A stretch of DNA of 63,759 bases from Amanita rubescens (taxonomy: Eukaryota > Basidiomycota > Agaricomycetes > Agaricales > Amanitaceae): assembly GCA_015039365.1 (NCBI GenBank), contig WION01000297.1, forward strand, positions 1 to 63,759. Reading direction: 5' to 3'. Positions within the stretch are counted from its first letter, which is position 1; every line of letters starts with the position of its first letter. Positions 36,145 through 48,280 of the stretch are shown here, piece by piece. The position numbers and the translations under genes are program-made. The notes under the pieces are model-generated. The model saw only the letters and a list, made by a program, of their open reading frames with translations. It was not told where the DNA came from and made no database searches.

Positions 36145-38394
36145 TTAAAGCTTACTCCTGACATTCTCCCGAGATATGCTTTTTTCATATCTTTCCTGTA
36201 ACTCCCTCCTCAAAACCTTTCCAGTTGGTGATTTAGGTATCTGCATCACAACGTCAATCCACCCACCAACCAAAGAACGAGCGAAACCACTTGCCTGTGT
36301 CACGACCTCGATGCCGCCTCTCAGCCACTTGTACTTGCTTAGATTCTCCCGCTGCCAACCGTCTAACGCGTTCACCACCTTGCCCGCGCCCAGATTCTTC
36401 CCCTCAGGACTAAGAACAATCCACGCTCTTGGAACCTTCTCGTCTGACGTGCGGCCTCCAGAAACACCCGCAACTGCGATATCTTGTATAAGCTTTTGCG
36501 GATGTGCAAGGAGCACGTTTTCGATTTCAACAGGGGAAACCTGAACTCCAGAAACTTTGAGGGTATCCTGATTTCGAAAGGTACTTTTAGACTTTGAAGA
36601 AGGAGAAAGGGAGACGGAGAGCGTACCTTTGCTCGATCTGCAAAACTGCGTAATATAAAAGTCCAATGGTCAGCCATTTTGCTCTAACCAAGGAAAAAAC
36701 GAACTCCTCACTAAAAATATCCGTCCTCGTCCACCCAAAATTTATCACCCGTCTTCAACCATCCATCGACGAACGTTTCTTTCGTCGCTTGCTCATTATT
36801 CCAGTACCCCAGGGCGACGTTGCCTCCTCTAAGCCACAAATTCCCAACTTGGTTTAGGACGGCGGGTGTCCCGTGGGGCGTTCCGCCGTCTTCCACGATT
36901 ATGCGTGCTTCCATCCCTGGTGTGAGGGTGCCTATCGTCCCACGTTTAGGTCTACCTTCTCCCGTGAGCACCTCGTTAACAGGTCGACGCAGCGCGCTTA
37001 AAGTCTGCGAAAGTAGACAAGGCGACTTAAGTAGGCGCGAAAATGTTGAAGGACGACGGACTTACGCATTCTGACATTCCGTAACCTAAGTACGTTGAGA
37101 GAGGAGTGTTGTCAATGATTAACGGCGAACGCACCTTCGTTAAACCTAGCTTGTACAGGAGTGAGAGCGGTCAGTTGGTCTTTAAGTTCTGGAGGGAGGT
37201 AGGCTGCGCCGCTGATTAGTTCAGCGACAGAGCTCAAATCTGTGCTTGAGGTCTTCGGGTCATGCACAAGTTGATGTACGATGGAAGGTACAAGTGTAAG
37301 ATGAGTTATTCTGTATCTGATTATATTTGTGTAAGTAACTCTGAGGTTGTGGCTATAGCGTGGAACGTACTTGGGAATAAGAGATAAAGCCATATCCAGG
37401 TCCCATGATGGCATAACGATCAGAGTCGCAGGTATCAGGAGCGATCTGAAGCAGTAGTAAAAGAGGCCATAGCAGTGGTGTATCGGGAGAAATGCTAGGC
37501 ATCGCGTCATGCCGTCCGGGGCCTTTTTCTAGGCCCAGTTAATTACAGGCCAGGCCTTGGTTGACCCAAAAATACTCACTGTGTAAATATTATTTGCCAA
37601 TGCAGCCTTCGCTACTATAATAAACTGATTAATAACAAAATTAATATTTCCATGTGATATCATCACGGCTTTCAACAAACGCGTCAGTAAATAGGGCCTA
37701 GGGTTTTATTTATAAGTACCTTTCGGCAAGCCGGTCGTGCCGCTGGAAAAGACAAGATACGCTAACGTATCTTTACGAGCGGGCCGCACCGGGATGATAT
37801 CAGCATTTCTCGTCCGCGTTTCGTCGATCAGCTGGGAAAAGCTCCGTCTGTTCGATAGTATGGGACTGGACAAGATAAATATTTTTTGGGGGGAGATCCC
37901 GAGTTCTTTCGCCACAGGAAGCAGGCTGGAGAGAAGTTTTTCATCGACGAAGAGGCAAGTTGCGTTTGATAACCTGAGTGCATTTTTGAGTTCAAAAGGT
38001 TTCGGGAGTGCTGAGATCAGAGCGAAAGGGGTGGTGATGTACAGGCAAGCGTGGATCAGGGTGATGTAGTCCTGTTCGTGCGCGACTAAGCTACGAGTTC
38101 CATGGAAAAATAACACTGATTGCTCACCAAGCAATTGTGACTTATAATTCCGACAATATCCCCATTTTCTGGGGAAAGTCCCAGCCCTCCTTGAGAGACT
38201 GGTGCTCCCAGAGCTGTAGCGGCGTATTGAACGCGTTCCGCAAATTCGTGGAATGTGCGTGTCTTTCCGGTCGGGGCGTCAATGTGAAGTGTGAAGTCGG
38301 GCCATTCCGCTTGGTCTGGTCGATGCAGGAGGGCGTAGTGGGCATTGGTTTCCGACAGAGGTGGAATTTCCGGATACACGGATTGGATATGCAT
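36145..38394 (-). CDS. AMP-dependent acyl-CoA ligase-like enzyme, copy 1
   Basis: Adenylate-forming enzyme (ANL superfamily; acyl-CoA or 4-coumarate:CoA ligase type). Pieces in order: MHIQSVYPEIPPL start, DYITLIHACLYI, YLVFSSGTTGLPKG (phosphate-binding A3 motif), VMISHGN, LAFLPIHHCYGLFYY, ELISGAAYLP, YGMSE (A5), GNLWLRGGNVALGYWN, WLKTGDKFW (A7 Asp), FADRAK, KVSGVQVSP (A8) and PKSPTGKVLRREL with the catalytic Lys (A10). About nine exons. The end ENVRSKL has no peroxisomal PTS1 (SKL appears as R-S-K-L, so PTS1 is actually possible). Substrate unknown. It stands head to head with a secreted-protein relic, the unit repeated to the right. Confidence 0.85.
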
Positions 38395-39622
38395 GGCGTG
38401 GTTAGTTGAAGCTGACGAGGGAGGGACGTAAGCTGCCAGAAAAATCCTTAGCGATAGGCTTTAAATATCAAAATTTCGAGTGCAAAGGTTTAACAAGCCA
38501 TTGTGGAACGCTCTGGCTCCTGGGAGCAAAAGAAGGATACCGGCTACTCTGAATGCCGGTGATTAGCGTTTTTCGACAGATTATGATCCTGATCCTTGTG
38601 GTGGGGTGAGGTAATAGACGCGCGAGTACCTGTAAGCGGTCCGAGTTTCTCCAAGGCTTTAAACGATTGTGAAGATACAATTATGTGGTGAATACAGTTA
38701 CGATTTCATCGACTTGTCCATGTGACAAAATGTTGCGACTAGTCACATGCCACTGGGCGTGACGCGTGAGAACTGGACCGTCCACATGCTAGGACTCCGT
38801 TCCTGTTCTCTCGTTCTTAGCTGCATTAATATGCGACCTATGCTGTACGTGCGAAAGTCGATGCGGACGCCCCCTCTTCCTCTCCAACATTCTGCGCTCC
38901 TCCCTAGCTGTGTTCATACCCCGGAATCCTAATGGTAGATAGCAAGTTGTCAACGCGCGTAGAGTGTATTGAATACACAAGGGAACAGAAGCAAAGCTTA
39001 CTTTCATGTCTCAGAATAAAAGAGATGACAATCCCGTTCAGGCAGTACAAGTAGCGTGCCAGGAGCCATACGGGCTCATGAATCATATTACCTGAGACCT
39101 GCCCAATCGCGAAGCTGATGGACAGTAACCGTAACTTGCCCTGCATATAAACGAAGCCATGGAGAGCACTTGGGAGAAGAGGGTTGTGATAGACTCTGTT
39201 TCGCGGACCGAGGAAGAATAAGCGATGAAAGAGTTGGGTCACGCGCATGGACCCACATCGACTCCTGATGAGGGATGGCGGTAAAGCTTGAAGCGTGAAG
39301 GAAGGGATGGCGATGAGGGATAAGATTATAAGCAATAAGCAAGCTAAGCGCGGCGCGTGGATCTGGAAGTGGTAAAGCGCGTCCGATCTCCATCATCCCA
39401 GGCACGGCGCGTTCCCGGAGTTTCCCGGTCCCGCAACATGATTCTCGGTACCAACGCTCCGCATCACACCACCGCTGCGCTGCCATCATGCTCAATAAAA
39501 AAGTATAAATCCGCGCTTTCCTCCCCCACACCCCAGAGCTGGTCTCTGTTCTGCCTATTGTCCACCTTGCGAGTAATTCAATGTGCATTCTGCCCCCAAC
39601 TAACGTGTCAAGGATATAAATC
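38395..39622. other. Intergenic between divergent ligase and secreted-protein relic
   Basis: No gene seen. The right end holds a CCCCAGAGCTGGTCTC box near 39530 that recurs upstream of the two intact secreted-protein genes. Confidence 0.5.
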
Positions 39623-40170
39623 ATGTTCCTGCACGTGTTACTTTTCCTCAGCGCTCCTGTGTTGGCGGCCTCCGTTGATTTTTCCAAGCGTGATTACCGG
39701 CCGCCAAAAACAACTTTCGCTTCCCGAGAGTGGTGACATCTCGGAGGCTAGTACTTCCGTTTCCAACTGTCAGTTGATGGCGTCGAAGCGTTTCTTTGAA
39801 TCCGTTTCCGGGCCGTATTTTGACGTAATCCATTTTTTACAATCCAAGTGGGCGCTGTAATCCCGTGAAGTTCGGCGGTACGCGTGAGTCCTTTGAAAGA
39901 TTAAAAATTGCAGTGGGTAACATCGCGTTAAAGCCAAAAACAAAAACTGAACTGGTAGAGGTGTCCAAGCTATCTGAGATTAATGGCTTCTGGTACAATC
40001 TAATCGGTCCCTTGTCTGGTTTGAACGGGGCTTCGTCGTCGTTGTTGCCTGTCCTGAGCACGCCACCTGACCTGAACAGTTTGAAGCCATATGCCTGGCA
40101 CCTGCCATTACTTAAGCGAGTGAAATTAGTTCAAAAGGACAATGCCGTTTTCCTGACTTGCCGAAAATAG
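39623..40170 (+). pseudogene. Decayed small secreted protein, copy 1
   Basis: A signal peptide (MFLHVLLFLSAPVLAASV) starts at 39623, and a homologous C-terminal piece (TELVEVSKLSEINGFWYN) matches the two genes at 43.3 and 44.7 kb (LQEVSRLSDIKGYWY). In between, the nucleotide match continues at TTTCCAACTGTCAGT, but the frame meets TGA where the intact genes have a splice donor and Asp. The second half of the protein is missing. I therefore regard it as a relic, although a shortened functional version cannot be excluded. Confidence 0.55.
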
Positions 40171-41013
40171 TAATTCGGCTATCCACCCCCTGTTCCGGAC
40201 GAGCCGAAAACAATCCCAAACACGTCAGCTTTCCGGTGTGAAAGGATTTGTTTTGTTGGTCACTGTCCAATTTCGGTGGTGACTAAATGTCGTACACCAC
40301 TATCATGCACCAGTGTTACAAATTTTTGTCCCTTAATAATGGGCTGGTAAGTCGTCCTCCGGAATATCCGAGATGTTTAGACGGCCAAAAAATACCCCCA
40401 GGCGAAAAGAGCCTACATTTATTCATGAACCCGTTCTCCCGCAACACTGGCCACAACAAAAGTCACCTAGAGTTGCAAAATTTGATCTGCCTTAGTTTCG
40501 ACAGGGTCAACGGGCAAACTTGCGCGAAATTGCATCACTAGGTCCATAATAGTACCGACATAAATTTTTGAGCCTATTCGGATGCGCCTAAGAAGCTGCT
40601 GATGCTGCGCTCCTGCCACCTTTTATATGCCGCCGCGGCCGGCGTCTATAGTTCCAACCATGCTTCACTTCGGGACACCCAAACGCCCCAGTCCCAAATC
40701 TTCAAGACGTCCCGGACCAACGAAGTATTGATATTAGGAGGCTAACTTACGTGCCAGGTGACGATGTCACTCGTCTTGGCAAGAGTTCTTTACAGGTTGC
40801 TTCATATCGTGGCTTCCTGGGCGCATCAGAATGGGTGTGTTTTTTTTTTTGCGAGAGCGCTCTGCGAATTCTCGCGAACCCGAATCCGCTAAGTCAATTT
40901 CGGCATTATCCCACGTCGATCCGGCATATCTCACCCGTGGATCACCATTTCTCTATAAAAGCTTGGATAAGATCTTGGCATTTGGTTGACTCTCCACCTC
41001 AGTCTGTATCACG
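40171..41013. other. Intergenic, promoter of the beta-trefoil gene
   Basis: No gene seen. CTATAAAAGC at about 40952 is a good TATA box, about 60 bases before the ATG at 41014. Confidence 0.5.
40952..40961 (+). promoter_or_regulatory. TATA box
   Basis: CTATAAAAGC, placed about 60 bases upstream of the start codon of the secreted beta-trefoil-like protein; this spacing fits a short 5' leader. Confidence 0.6.
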
Positions 41014-41595
41014 ATGCGCCTTACCCTCATTGTCACCGCCCTCGCTGGCATAGCCACGTTTGCCAATGCTCAACAGACACCTATTCCTGGAACGTACTTC
41101 ATCGTCAACAGCGTTCCCTCTCCGGCTGGAGATAGACTGGCCGCTACCTTTCAGGATGGACAAAAAGATGTAACAGTTACCCCTTTGACCGGTTCAGAAG
41201 CTCAACGTGTATGTTTTTGATTTTCAATATCTTTTAGGGTATATCTGAACCGTCGCATTTGCAGTGGATCATATCGGATGCCGACACGAATGGCGCACAG
41301 TTTATAATCCCCGTTACCGCTCAGAGCGAGGCTGCTGCTGCGGGTGACAACGCTGTCATTGTTCTCCCCAAGAACACCTTCGCCTGGACTATTCGCAACC
41401 TTACCAGTGAATATTTTACGTAAGTTTACTGGCGTAGTAGAACGCAACCTCAATTTGATAACGACTTTCAGCATTGAGAGTCCCAATTCACAGTTCTGGG
41501 GTCTTGATAATCCAGATGATAATGCAAATGTCGACCTTGGACCTAGTACTGGGAGCCAGACACAGAACTGGGTTCTCGACCTGGTAGAGTACTAG
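41014..41595 (+). CDS. Secreted beta-trefoil-like protein
   Basis: Exons 41014-41208, 41265-41419 and 41472-41595 give 157 residues. The N-terminal 19 residues (MRLTLIVTALAGIATFANA) are a signal peptide. The mature protein starts with a GTYFIVNSV strand, has QRWIISDADTNGAQFII and ends QTQNWVLDLV; these W-x-[ILV] endings of each third suggest a beta-trefoil fold as in fungal protease inhibitors (I66/I32 families) or lectins. That is inference from pattern and length. It lies inside the ligase/secreted-protein cluster. Confidence 0.7.
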
Positions 41596-41864
41596 ATAGA
41601 TAATATAAACTTGTGAGTAAGATAACCCGACATTGTTGCTGAGCTTCGCTGATGTATTCAACTTCCGATGATACTGAAAGATTGCCCCTGCGATTATCAC
41701 AACCAATGGGCAAGGTTTTCGTCAGGATAACGTGACAACTCCAAGATAGACAGTCCGAGATCACCATTCCATCAATGGGTGTATTCTAAATAAGTACGAT
41801 GAATAAGTCGACCTGTCCGTGCGACGACCCAATAAATCGCGACTTTAAAGATACAATCCACCGC

Positions 41865-42150
41865 CGCCCAAGACCTCCCCAGCTCAAAGCTTGCTTTTTC
41901 TTAACCTTCTTCCGCCCCAAGCTACTTCATACTTGTCTGGCCGAACTGGAATAACGTCGCGTTTTTAAATCTGCGTTTCGTCGACGAGCCGGAAAAGCTC
42001 CGCCGGCCTGATACGTGGCCTGACATGATGAGTACCTGCCAGTTTGGAGGAGATCCCGATGGGCAGCACGGCGGAGAGGAGTTTTTCATCGACGGAAAGC
42101 CAATTTGCTTTTGAAAGCTTTAGTGAATGTTTAAAGTTGAAACGCACCGA
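41865..42150 (-). pseudogene. AMP-dependent ligase fragment with internal deletion
   Basis: Bases 41865-41935 match the 3' end of the 46-48 kb ligase (CCCAAGACCTCCCC region). They join directly to 41940-42150, which matches an N-terminal part (HSLKLSKANW, LFRLVDE). About 1.6 kb between these parts is absent, including all catalytic motifs. A third ligase copy therefore once stood here, in the same orientation as the two intact ones. Confidence 0.75.
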
Positions 42151-43265
42151 GCGGGAAAAACTCGAAACTCGCGTCGCGCCTTCATGTCATCGATCTCGTG
42201 TCCTTTTCCCGAGCATAACACCTAGTTTACATCGGCCATGCTCTCCCCAGGGTGTTGCTCCCTGTCTAGAGTGCGAGGAAAGCAAGATGGAGTACTGACC
42301 AACTAATCACGCTGCTGTGCCCTAAGATTGCCGTCCCATCAAGGGGAGAACTCCACCTTGCGTTGGCCGGGCACTCCAGATTGGTAAAAGCTAGGGTAGC
42401 AAATGCCTAGCCCTTGTAGTAGAGTGAACAGAGCGCTCCTGCACTCATAACTGGTCTTGGTACCTTTCGCAGAGCTTCCAGTGATTGCAGTCGTATGTTG
42501 CCAGACCTGTAGAGCGTTGATACAGCATTGCGGCCCCTACCACTATACGTGACTTGTCTACTGACTTCATGCTGTGATACGGACGGTCTCCCGCATAAAG
42601 GAGGCGGCGGTGGCGCGGCTGCGCTATTCGACTGGGATGAAGTGGGTGACTGTGGACGTGGATCCGTCAGTTGGTTTATGTTGCTATATCGGGAAAGGGC
42701 GCTTAGCAAGCAAACCTGTCTCAGGTTCATCATCACATAATAGCACGCAGCAACACACAGCTCTAGCACGTAGACAGCCGTTCCGTCAAAGGGTTAATGG
42801 GCCAAATGTGCGACTATGGTGTGGATGCAAGCGCTAGGTGCGCTAGGTATGTAAATGGTTTGGATTATATTGTTTTTACGTGCCGAAGAAGGACGCGGTA
42901 ACTGAGCAATAGGCAAATCGTGCTCAACGTTTATCAGCGATCAAAAGTAGGCAGGTACGGGAGGGTACGGGCCTACGATCTCCTATGATGCATTGATATC
43001 GGCAATTACTCGTCTGATTCAGAATACCAAAATGGGATGGAAGCTGAAGCGCTGATGGAAGATTGTTTTATCGCGCGCCGGAAACGCCGACCAGGGACAG
43101 GATCCATCGTTAGGCTGCGGCACGTGCTGAACAGACAACATATATATCTGCGATCATTTCCCCCCACATCCTAGAGCCGGTCTCTCTTGTCTAAACGCCT
43201 GTGGTGAGTAATTTAGTATATATCCCACCTTCAATAGCCGACGCTATCTTTCAAGGCCATTAATT
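42151..43265. other. Intergenic, promoter of secreted-protein gene 2
   Basis: No gene seen. The segment near 42985-43030 (GATGCATTGATATCGGCAAT) recurs at about 44470 before gene 3. The CCCCACAT-CCTAGAGCCGGTCTC box is at about 43160. Confidence 0.5.
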
Positions 43266-44345
43266 ATGTTGTTCTTCCAATTACATGCTCTGCTTTTCCT
43301 CATATCCATCACCCCTGTGTTCGCGACCCCCATTCCTGCTCTGCACGAGGACCGTAATCAAGCGTTGGTTCCCTACTACCCGGGCATCAAATTTTCCATA
43401 GCTAGAGGTATAGATCCCATCACCTTGTACCGCGTAATCGATTCCCATACAGACGTAAGCAAATAACTTCCGAACCGAATTTGTGCGCGTCCAACTCATG
43501 TCACATATATAGCCAAAGTTAGCAAACAATGTTTTGCAACTTGATGACATTCATGGATCCCAACCCGTACTGGTTGCGGAATTGCCCCGAGACCGGCCTT
43601 ATTCTCTCAAGTGGAGCCGCCGGGCTGTCAAGTTCTCTGTCCCCGATCAAGTAAGACTCGTCGAAGGCTGGTGGCTTGCGTTTCCGACTGTCAGTGATCA
43701 ATTGGACAATCTTTCACAGGTCTAACATATATTGGCAACATCTGCAGTTTCTCCACGCTGATTTTGATTGTCAAATATTGGTGAACGTTCAATTCAAACA
43801 GAATCATTTTGTGGCGAACTTTATCGACTTTAAACCACATATAGACGGTAAACTACAAGAAGTGTCAAGACTATCCGATATCAAGGGCTATTGGTATCCC
43901 CCAACCACAGGCTTCTCTGGGGTAGAGTTCGTAAGTGATACTCTTACTGCCAAACACCGATGATAGCATCGTACTCAGGTCACGAAGGCGCCAGTAGCCC
44001 ATCCCGGTAGGGTTGTACAAGTTGTAGACGATGAAACGATACATGTATGGGGCACAACTTTAGAGCCTGGCGCTCTGCACTACGATCCGCATGTCGTGAC
44101 CATTAAAGAACCTGCTTATCTTGTCCAATTCAGCGGCTGTTGGATTCGGTATCCACTTGTCAGTGATCTACTGCAATTTGGAAATCCTAAAAGTATCTCA
44201 CAATTACTGGTAAATCTTTCAGAGGAACATCGGGATTGAGCAGCGTAGAGAAGTAGTTTGCGTCATACAAGACCACGATAAAGAGTGGAAGGCGTTCCGT
44301 GGGACTTGGGAAGTTGATACAAGCAAACCGCCAACTCCAAACTAG
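43266..44345 (+). CDS. Small secreted protein with internal duplication, copy 2
   Basis: Exons 43266-43454, 43513-43689, 43748-43930, 43979-44158 and 44223-44345 give 283 residues, every junction in phase 0. The signal peptide is MLFFQLHALLFLISITPVFA. The body holds two homologous halves: VEGWWLAFPT then LHADFDCQILVNVQF and GYWY in the first, FSGCWIRYPL then QRREVVCVI and KAFRGTWEV in the second. In both halves the intron sits at the same place, after FPT or YPL, at a GTCAGTGATC donor. No known domain. Tandem paralogue at 44710. Confidence 0.75.
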
Positions 44346-44709
44346 TACAATCCTATTGTCCGTGTAAGGTGAGAAAGAATAGAGAAAGTAGTATTGGTCC
44401 TTGTGGTAGAGCAAATCGGGCCAGTCTGGGGTTTTTCATCAGCGATCAAAAGTCATGGATGTGGGCCTATGATGCATTGATATCGGCAATTACTCGTTTG
44501 ATTCGGAACACCAAGCTCGAAACCATTCGAACTCGGCGTTAATTCCATCAATCAATTCGGCGGCGCGTGCCGAACAGAATAAACATATAAATCTGTGATC
44601 ATTTACCCCACACCCCAGAGCTGGTCTCCTTGCCTAAGCGCCCGTTGTGAGTAATTCGGTATACATCCCGCCCTCAATCGCTGACGTTGTCTCCCAAGGT
44701 TATTCATTT

Positions 44710-45796
44710 ATGTTGTTCTTCCAGTTACAAGCTCTGCTTTTCCTCATCTCTAGCATTCCTGTGTTCGCGACCCCCATTCCTGTTGCACCCCATGGTGACA
44801 GTCTTTCACACCAGCAGAACATCATCTTTTCCATAGCTGAGGGATTAAGTTCTATTACATTGCACCGCCTAATCGATTCCCATACAGACGTAAGCAAACA
44901 ACTTTCTGGAACCGAATTTGCGCGCATCTAACTCATGTCACATAGCCAAAGTTAGCTGACGACGTTTTGGAACTTGAGGAGAAGGGTGGAACTCAATCTG
45001 TATGGCTTGCGAAAGTGCCCTTTGACCAACCTCATTCTCTCGGGTGGAGTCGCCGGGCTGTTAACTTCAGAGTCCCCGCTCAAGTAAGACGCGTCGAAGG
45101 CTGGTGGCTTGCGTTCCCAACCGTCAGTGATTCAATGCAATTGGGCAATCTTTCAAAAGTCTAACGTATATCTGTCAAATTTACAGTTTCCCAATGCTGA
45201 GGCTCACAACAAAATCTTGGTTCACGTTCGATTCAATCAGGATCGAAATGTTTTTACGGCGAACTCTATCGACTTCAAACCACGCTTAGTAAAAGGTAGT
45301 AAATTGGCAGAAGTGGCAAGGCTATCCGATATTCAGGGTTACTGGTATGCCGCAACCACTGCGGACATTTCTGAGATGCCCGCGGTAAGTGGAACTCTTA
45401 TTGTCGAACGATGATAGCGCTGTCTTACTCACGTCACATTGAAGGATTCGGATCTAATAGCCGATCACGATTCGATTATACAAGTTGTAAATGACAAAAC
45501 GATAAAGGCATGGGGCATCACTGGGAATCCTGGGGTTCAGCACGGCCATACGGACGTCGTGTCGATTAACGAACCCGAATTTCACCGCGTTTTCAGAGGC
45601 TGTTGGATTCGGTATCCACTCGTCAGTGATCTACTGCAATTTGGAAATGCTAAAAGTATCTCACAATTACCTACTTATCTTGCAGAGGAATATCAACCTT
45701 AACCAGCGCAGAGAGGTAGTTTGTGTCAAGTGGGCTGATGCACGGTGGAAGGCATTCCGCGGGACTTGGGAAGTTGATACAAGCAAGAAAGCCTGA
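44710..45796 (+). CDS. Small secreted protein with internal duplication, copy 3
   Basis: Exons 44710-44889, 44946-45122, 45187-45384, 45445-45621 and 45686-45796 give 280 residues. Signal peptide MLFFQLQALLFLISSIPVFA. Closely related to the gene at 43266 in sequence, exon order and phase (VEGWWLAFPT, RLSDIQGYWYA, GCWIRYPL, QRREVVCVKW, FRGTWEVDTSK). The upstream region is duplicated too, so the two are a recent tandem pair. Function unknown; extracellular location inferred from the signal peptide. Confidence 0.75.
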
Positions 45797-46036
45797 TCCA
45801 ATCCCATTGTCGGTGTCAAGTGGGAAAGGCTAGGGAAAATATAGGAATGTTTGGTCTAGTGATAAGCACAAATTCATAACCGATCTTGCGTCGGGTCGGT
45901 CAGGGAATGTTACTGTAACGCGCATTCCCCGCTCTACAACTGCCTGGGCCGTAGGCGCAGGCATGATGTCAGCCGAATGTATAGGCGGCCCAATAAAAAG
46001 GTACAAGAGTCCACCATCGCCCAAGACCTCCCCGGT

Positions 46037-48280
46037 TCAAAGCTTACTCTTAACTTCCTTCTTCCACCCCAAACCTTTTTCATACTTGTCCTGCAACTCC
46101 CTCCTCAACACTTTCCCCATTGGCGATTTAGGTATCTGGATCAACGTCTTCCGTCGTCGAACAATAAAAGCGAGCTAAAGCAGCCACATACCTCTTTCAC
46201 AACCTCGAATCCACCTCTTAGCCACTTGTACTTGCTTAAATTCTGTTGCTGCCAATCATCCAATGCCTTCACCACCTTACTCGCGCCGAACTTCTTCCCC
46301 TCTGGACTAAGAACAACCCACGCTCTGGGAACCTTCTCGTCGGACGTGCGGCCTCCAGAAACGCCCGCGACTGTCACATCTAGGATGAGCTTTTGCGGAT
46401 GTGCGAGGAGCACTTCTTCGATTTCGAGGGGGGAAACTTGGGCTCCAGAAACTTTGAGAGTATCCTGTTTCAAACGGTGCATCCAATTAACAGTCGACAG
46501 AAGAAAGGGGAATAAAGCGTATGTACCTTTGCTCGATCTGCGAAACTGCAAGTTGCGTAATCGATGTTGCCAGTCAGCATTTCGCAAGAAGAAAAAAGGA
46601 CTGCTTACTAGAAATACCCATCTTCGTCCGCCCAGAACTTGTCCCCCGTCTTAAGCCACCCATCGATGAAGGTTTCTCTTGTCGCTTGCTCGTTATTCCA
46701 GTAACCTAGGGCGATGTTGTCTCCCTTGAGCCACAAATTTCCAACTTGATTTGGGCCGGCGAGCGTCCCGTCGGGTGTTCCGTCGTCTTCGAGAATGATG
46801 CGAGCTTCCATCCCTGGCGCTAGGGTACCTAAACTCCCGCGTTTACTTTTGCCATCTGGGGTGATTGCATCATTGAAAGGTTGGTAGATGGCGGTTAAAG
46901 TCTGGGTACAAAAAGTGGGTTTTGGGGGTTTTACGAAGAATGACGGTACTTACGGATTCTGACATTCCGTAACCTGAGGGGGGTACGTTGAAACAAGAGG
47001 GTTTTGTCATTGGTTGACAGGAAACGCACCTTCGGCAAACCTAACTTTGGCAGGAGATAGAGCGGTAAGTTTATCTTTTAGTTCTGGAGAAAGATAGGCT
47101 GCGCCGCTGTTCAACGCTACGACAGAGCTTAAATCTGTCTTGGCTGTCTTTGGATGATGTACAAGTTGGTGTACGGTTGAAGGTATGAGTGTTAAGGTTG
47201 TTATTTTATATCTAATTGTACGTGATCAAGTTGCTTTCTAACGCGTTGTACGATGGAACGTACTTGGGTATGAGATCTAGAGCATGGTCCAGGTTCCATG
47301 ATGGTACGATGACCAACGTCATGGGCGACAGGACGCATCTGAAGCAATAGGTGAAGAGACCATAGGAGTGGTTCATCGGGAGGCAAGCTAGGTGCCGGGA
47401 GAGGCCATCCGGCGTTGGTAACTTCGGTGGCTGTCCCTCGTTAATCACGAATCTTGTGCTTGACGAAAGGGTACTTACTGGCATCGACTGCATCGCGGCC
47501 TTTAGTAGGATTAAAAATTGGCGAATGGCGAAAATAAGATTTCCGTGTGATATCATGACAGCTTTTGGACCTTGTAAGCGAAGTCGATCGTTTATTTCAA
47601 GTACGGTACCTTTTGGCAAGCCGGTGGTTCCGCTGGAGAAAACGAGGTACGCTAATGTATCCCTGCGCACGGACCGAACTGGAATGACTTCAGGTTTTTT
47701 GATCTGCATTTCGTCGACGAGCCGGGAAAAGCACTGTCGGCCTGATACGAGGCCTGACATGATGAGTATCTTTTTGGAGGAAATTCCGAGTTCTCTTGCG
47801 ATAGGCAGCACTGTGGAGAGGAGGTTTTCATCGACGAAAAGCCAATTTGCTTTCGAAAGCTTTAGCGAATGTTTGAGTTCAAAAGGTTTCGATAACGCCG
47901 ATATAAGAGCGAAAGGGGTTGCGATGTAAAGGCATGAATGGACAAAGGTTACATAGTCCTGGTGTTACGCAGCTAAGAGAGGTACGATAAGGGAAACGAC
48001 GATAATTGCTCACCATGCAGTTGTAGCTCATAATCCCTATAATGTCCCCATTCTCTGCAGAGAGTCCTAACCCACCTTGAGAGACGGGTGCTCCTAAAAC
48101 TGTGGCGGCATACTGAACGCGTTCCGAATATTCACGGAATGTACGCGTTTTACCGGTATTGGCATCGATGTGGATGGTAAAGTCGGGCCATTCAGCTTGG
48201 TCTGGGCGGCGTAGGAGGGTATAATAAGCATTGGTAACGGTTAGTGGGGGAACTTCGGTGTGTATGGACTTGATGTGCAT
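46037..48280 (-). CDS. AMP-dependent acyl-CoA ligase-like enzyme, copy 2
   Basis: Paralogue of 36145-38394 with the same exon layout. MHIKSIHTEVPPL start, YLVFSSGTTGLPKG (A3), VMISHGN, LACLPMNHSYGLFTY, ALNSGAAYLSPEL, GNLWLKGDNIALGYWN, WLKTGDKFWADEDGYF (A7), KVSGAQVSPLEIEEVL (A8) and PKSPMGKVLRRELQDKYEK with the catalytic Lys. It ends EVKSKL, a possible SKL peroxisomal signal. Substrate unknown. It stands divergent from the RhoGAP gene, about 480 bp apart. Confidence 0.85.
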
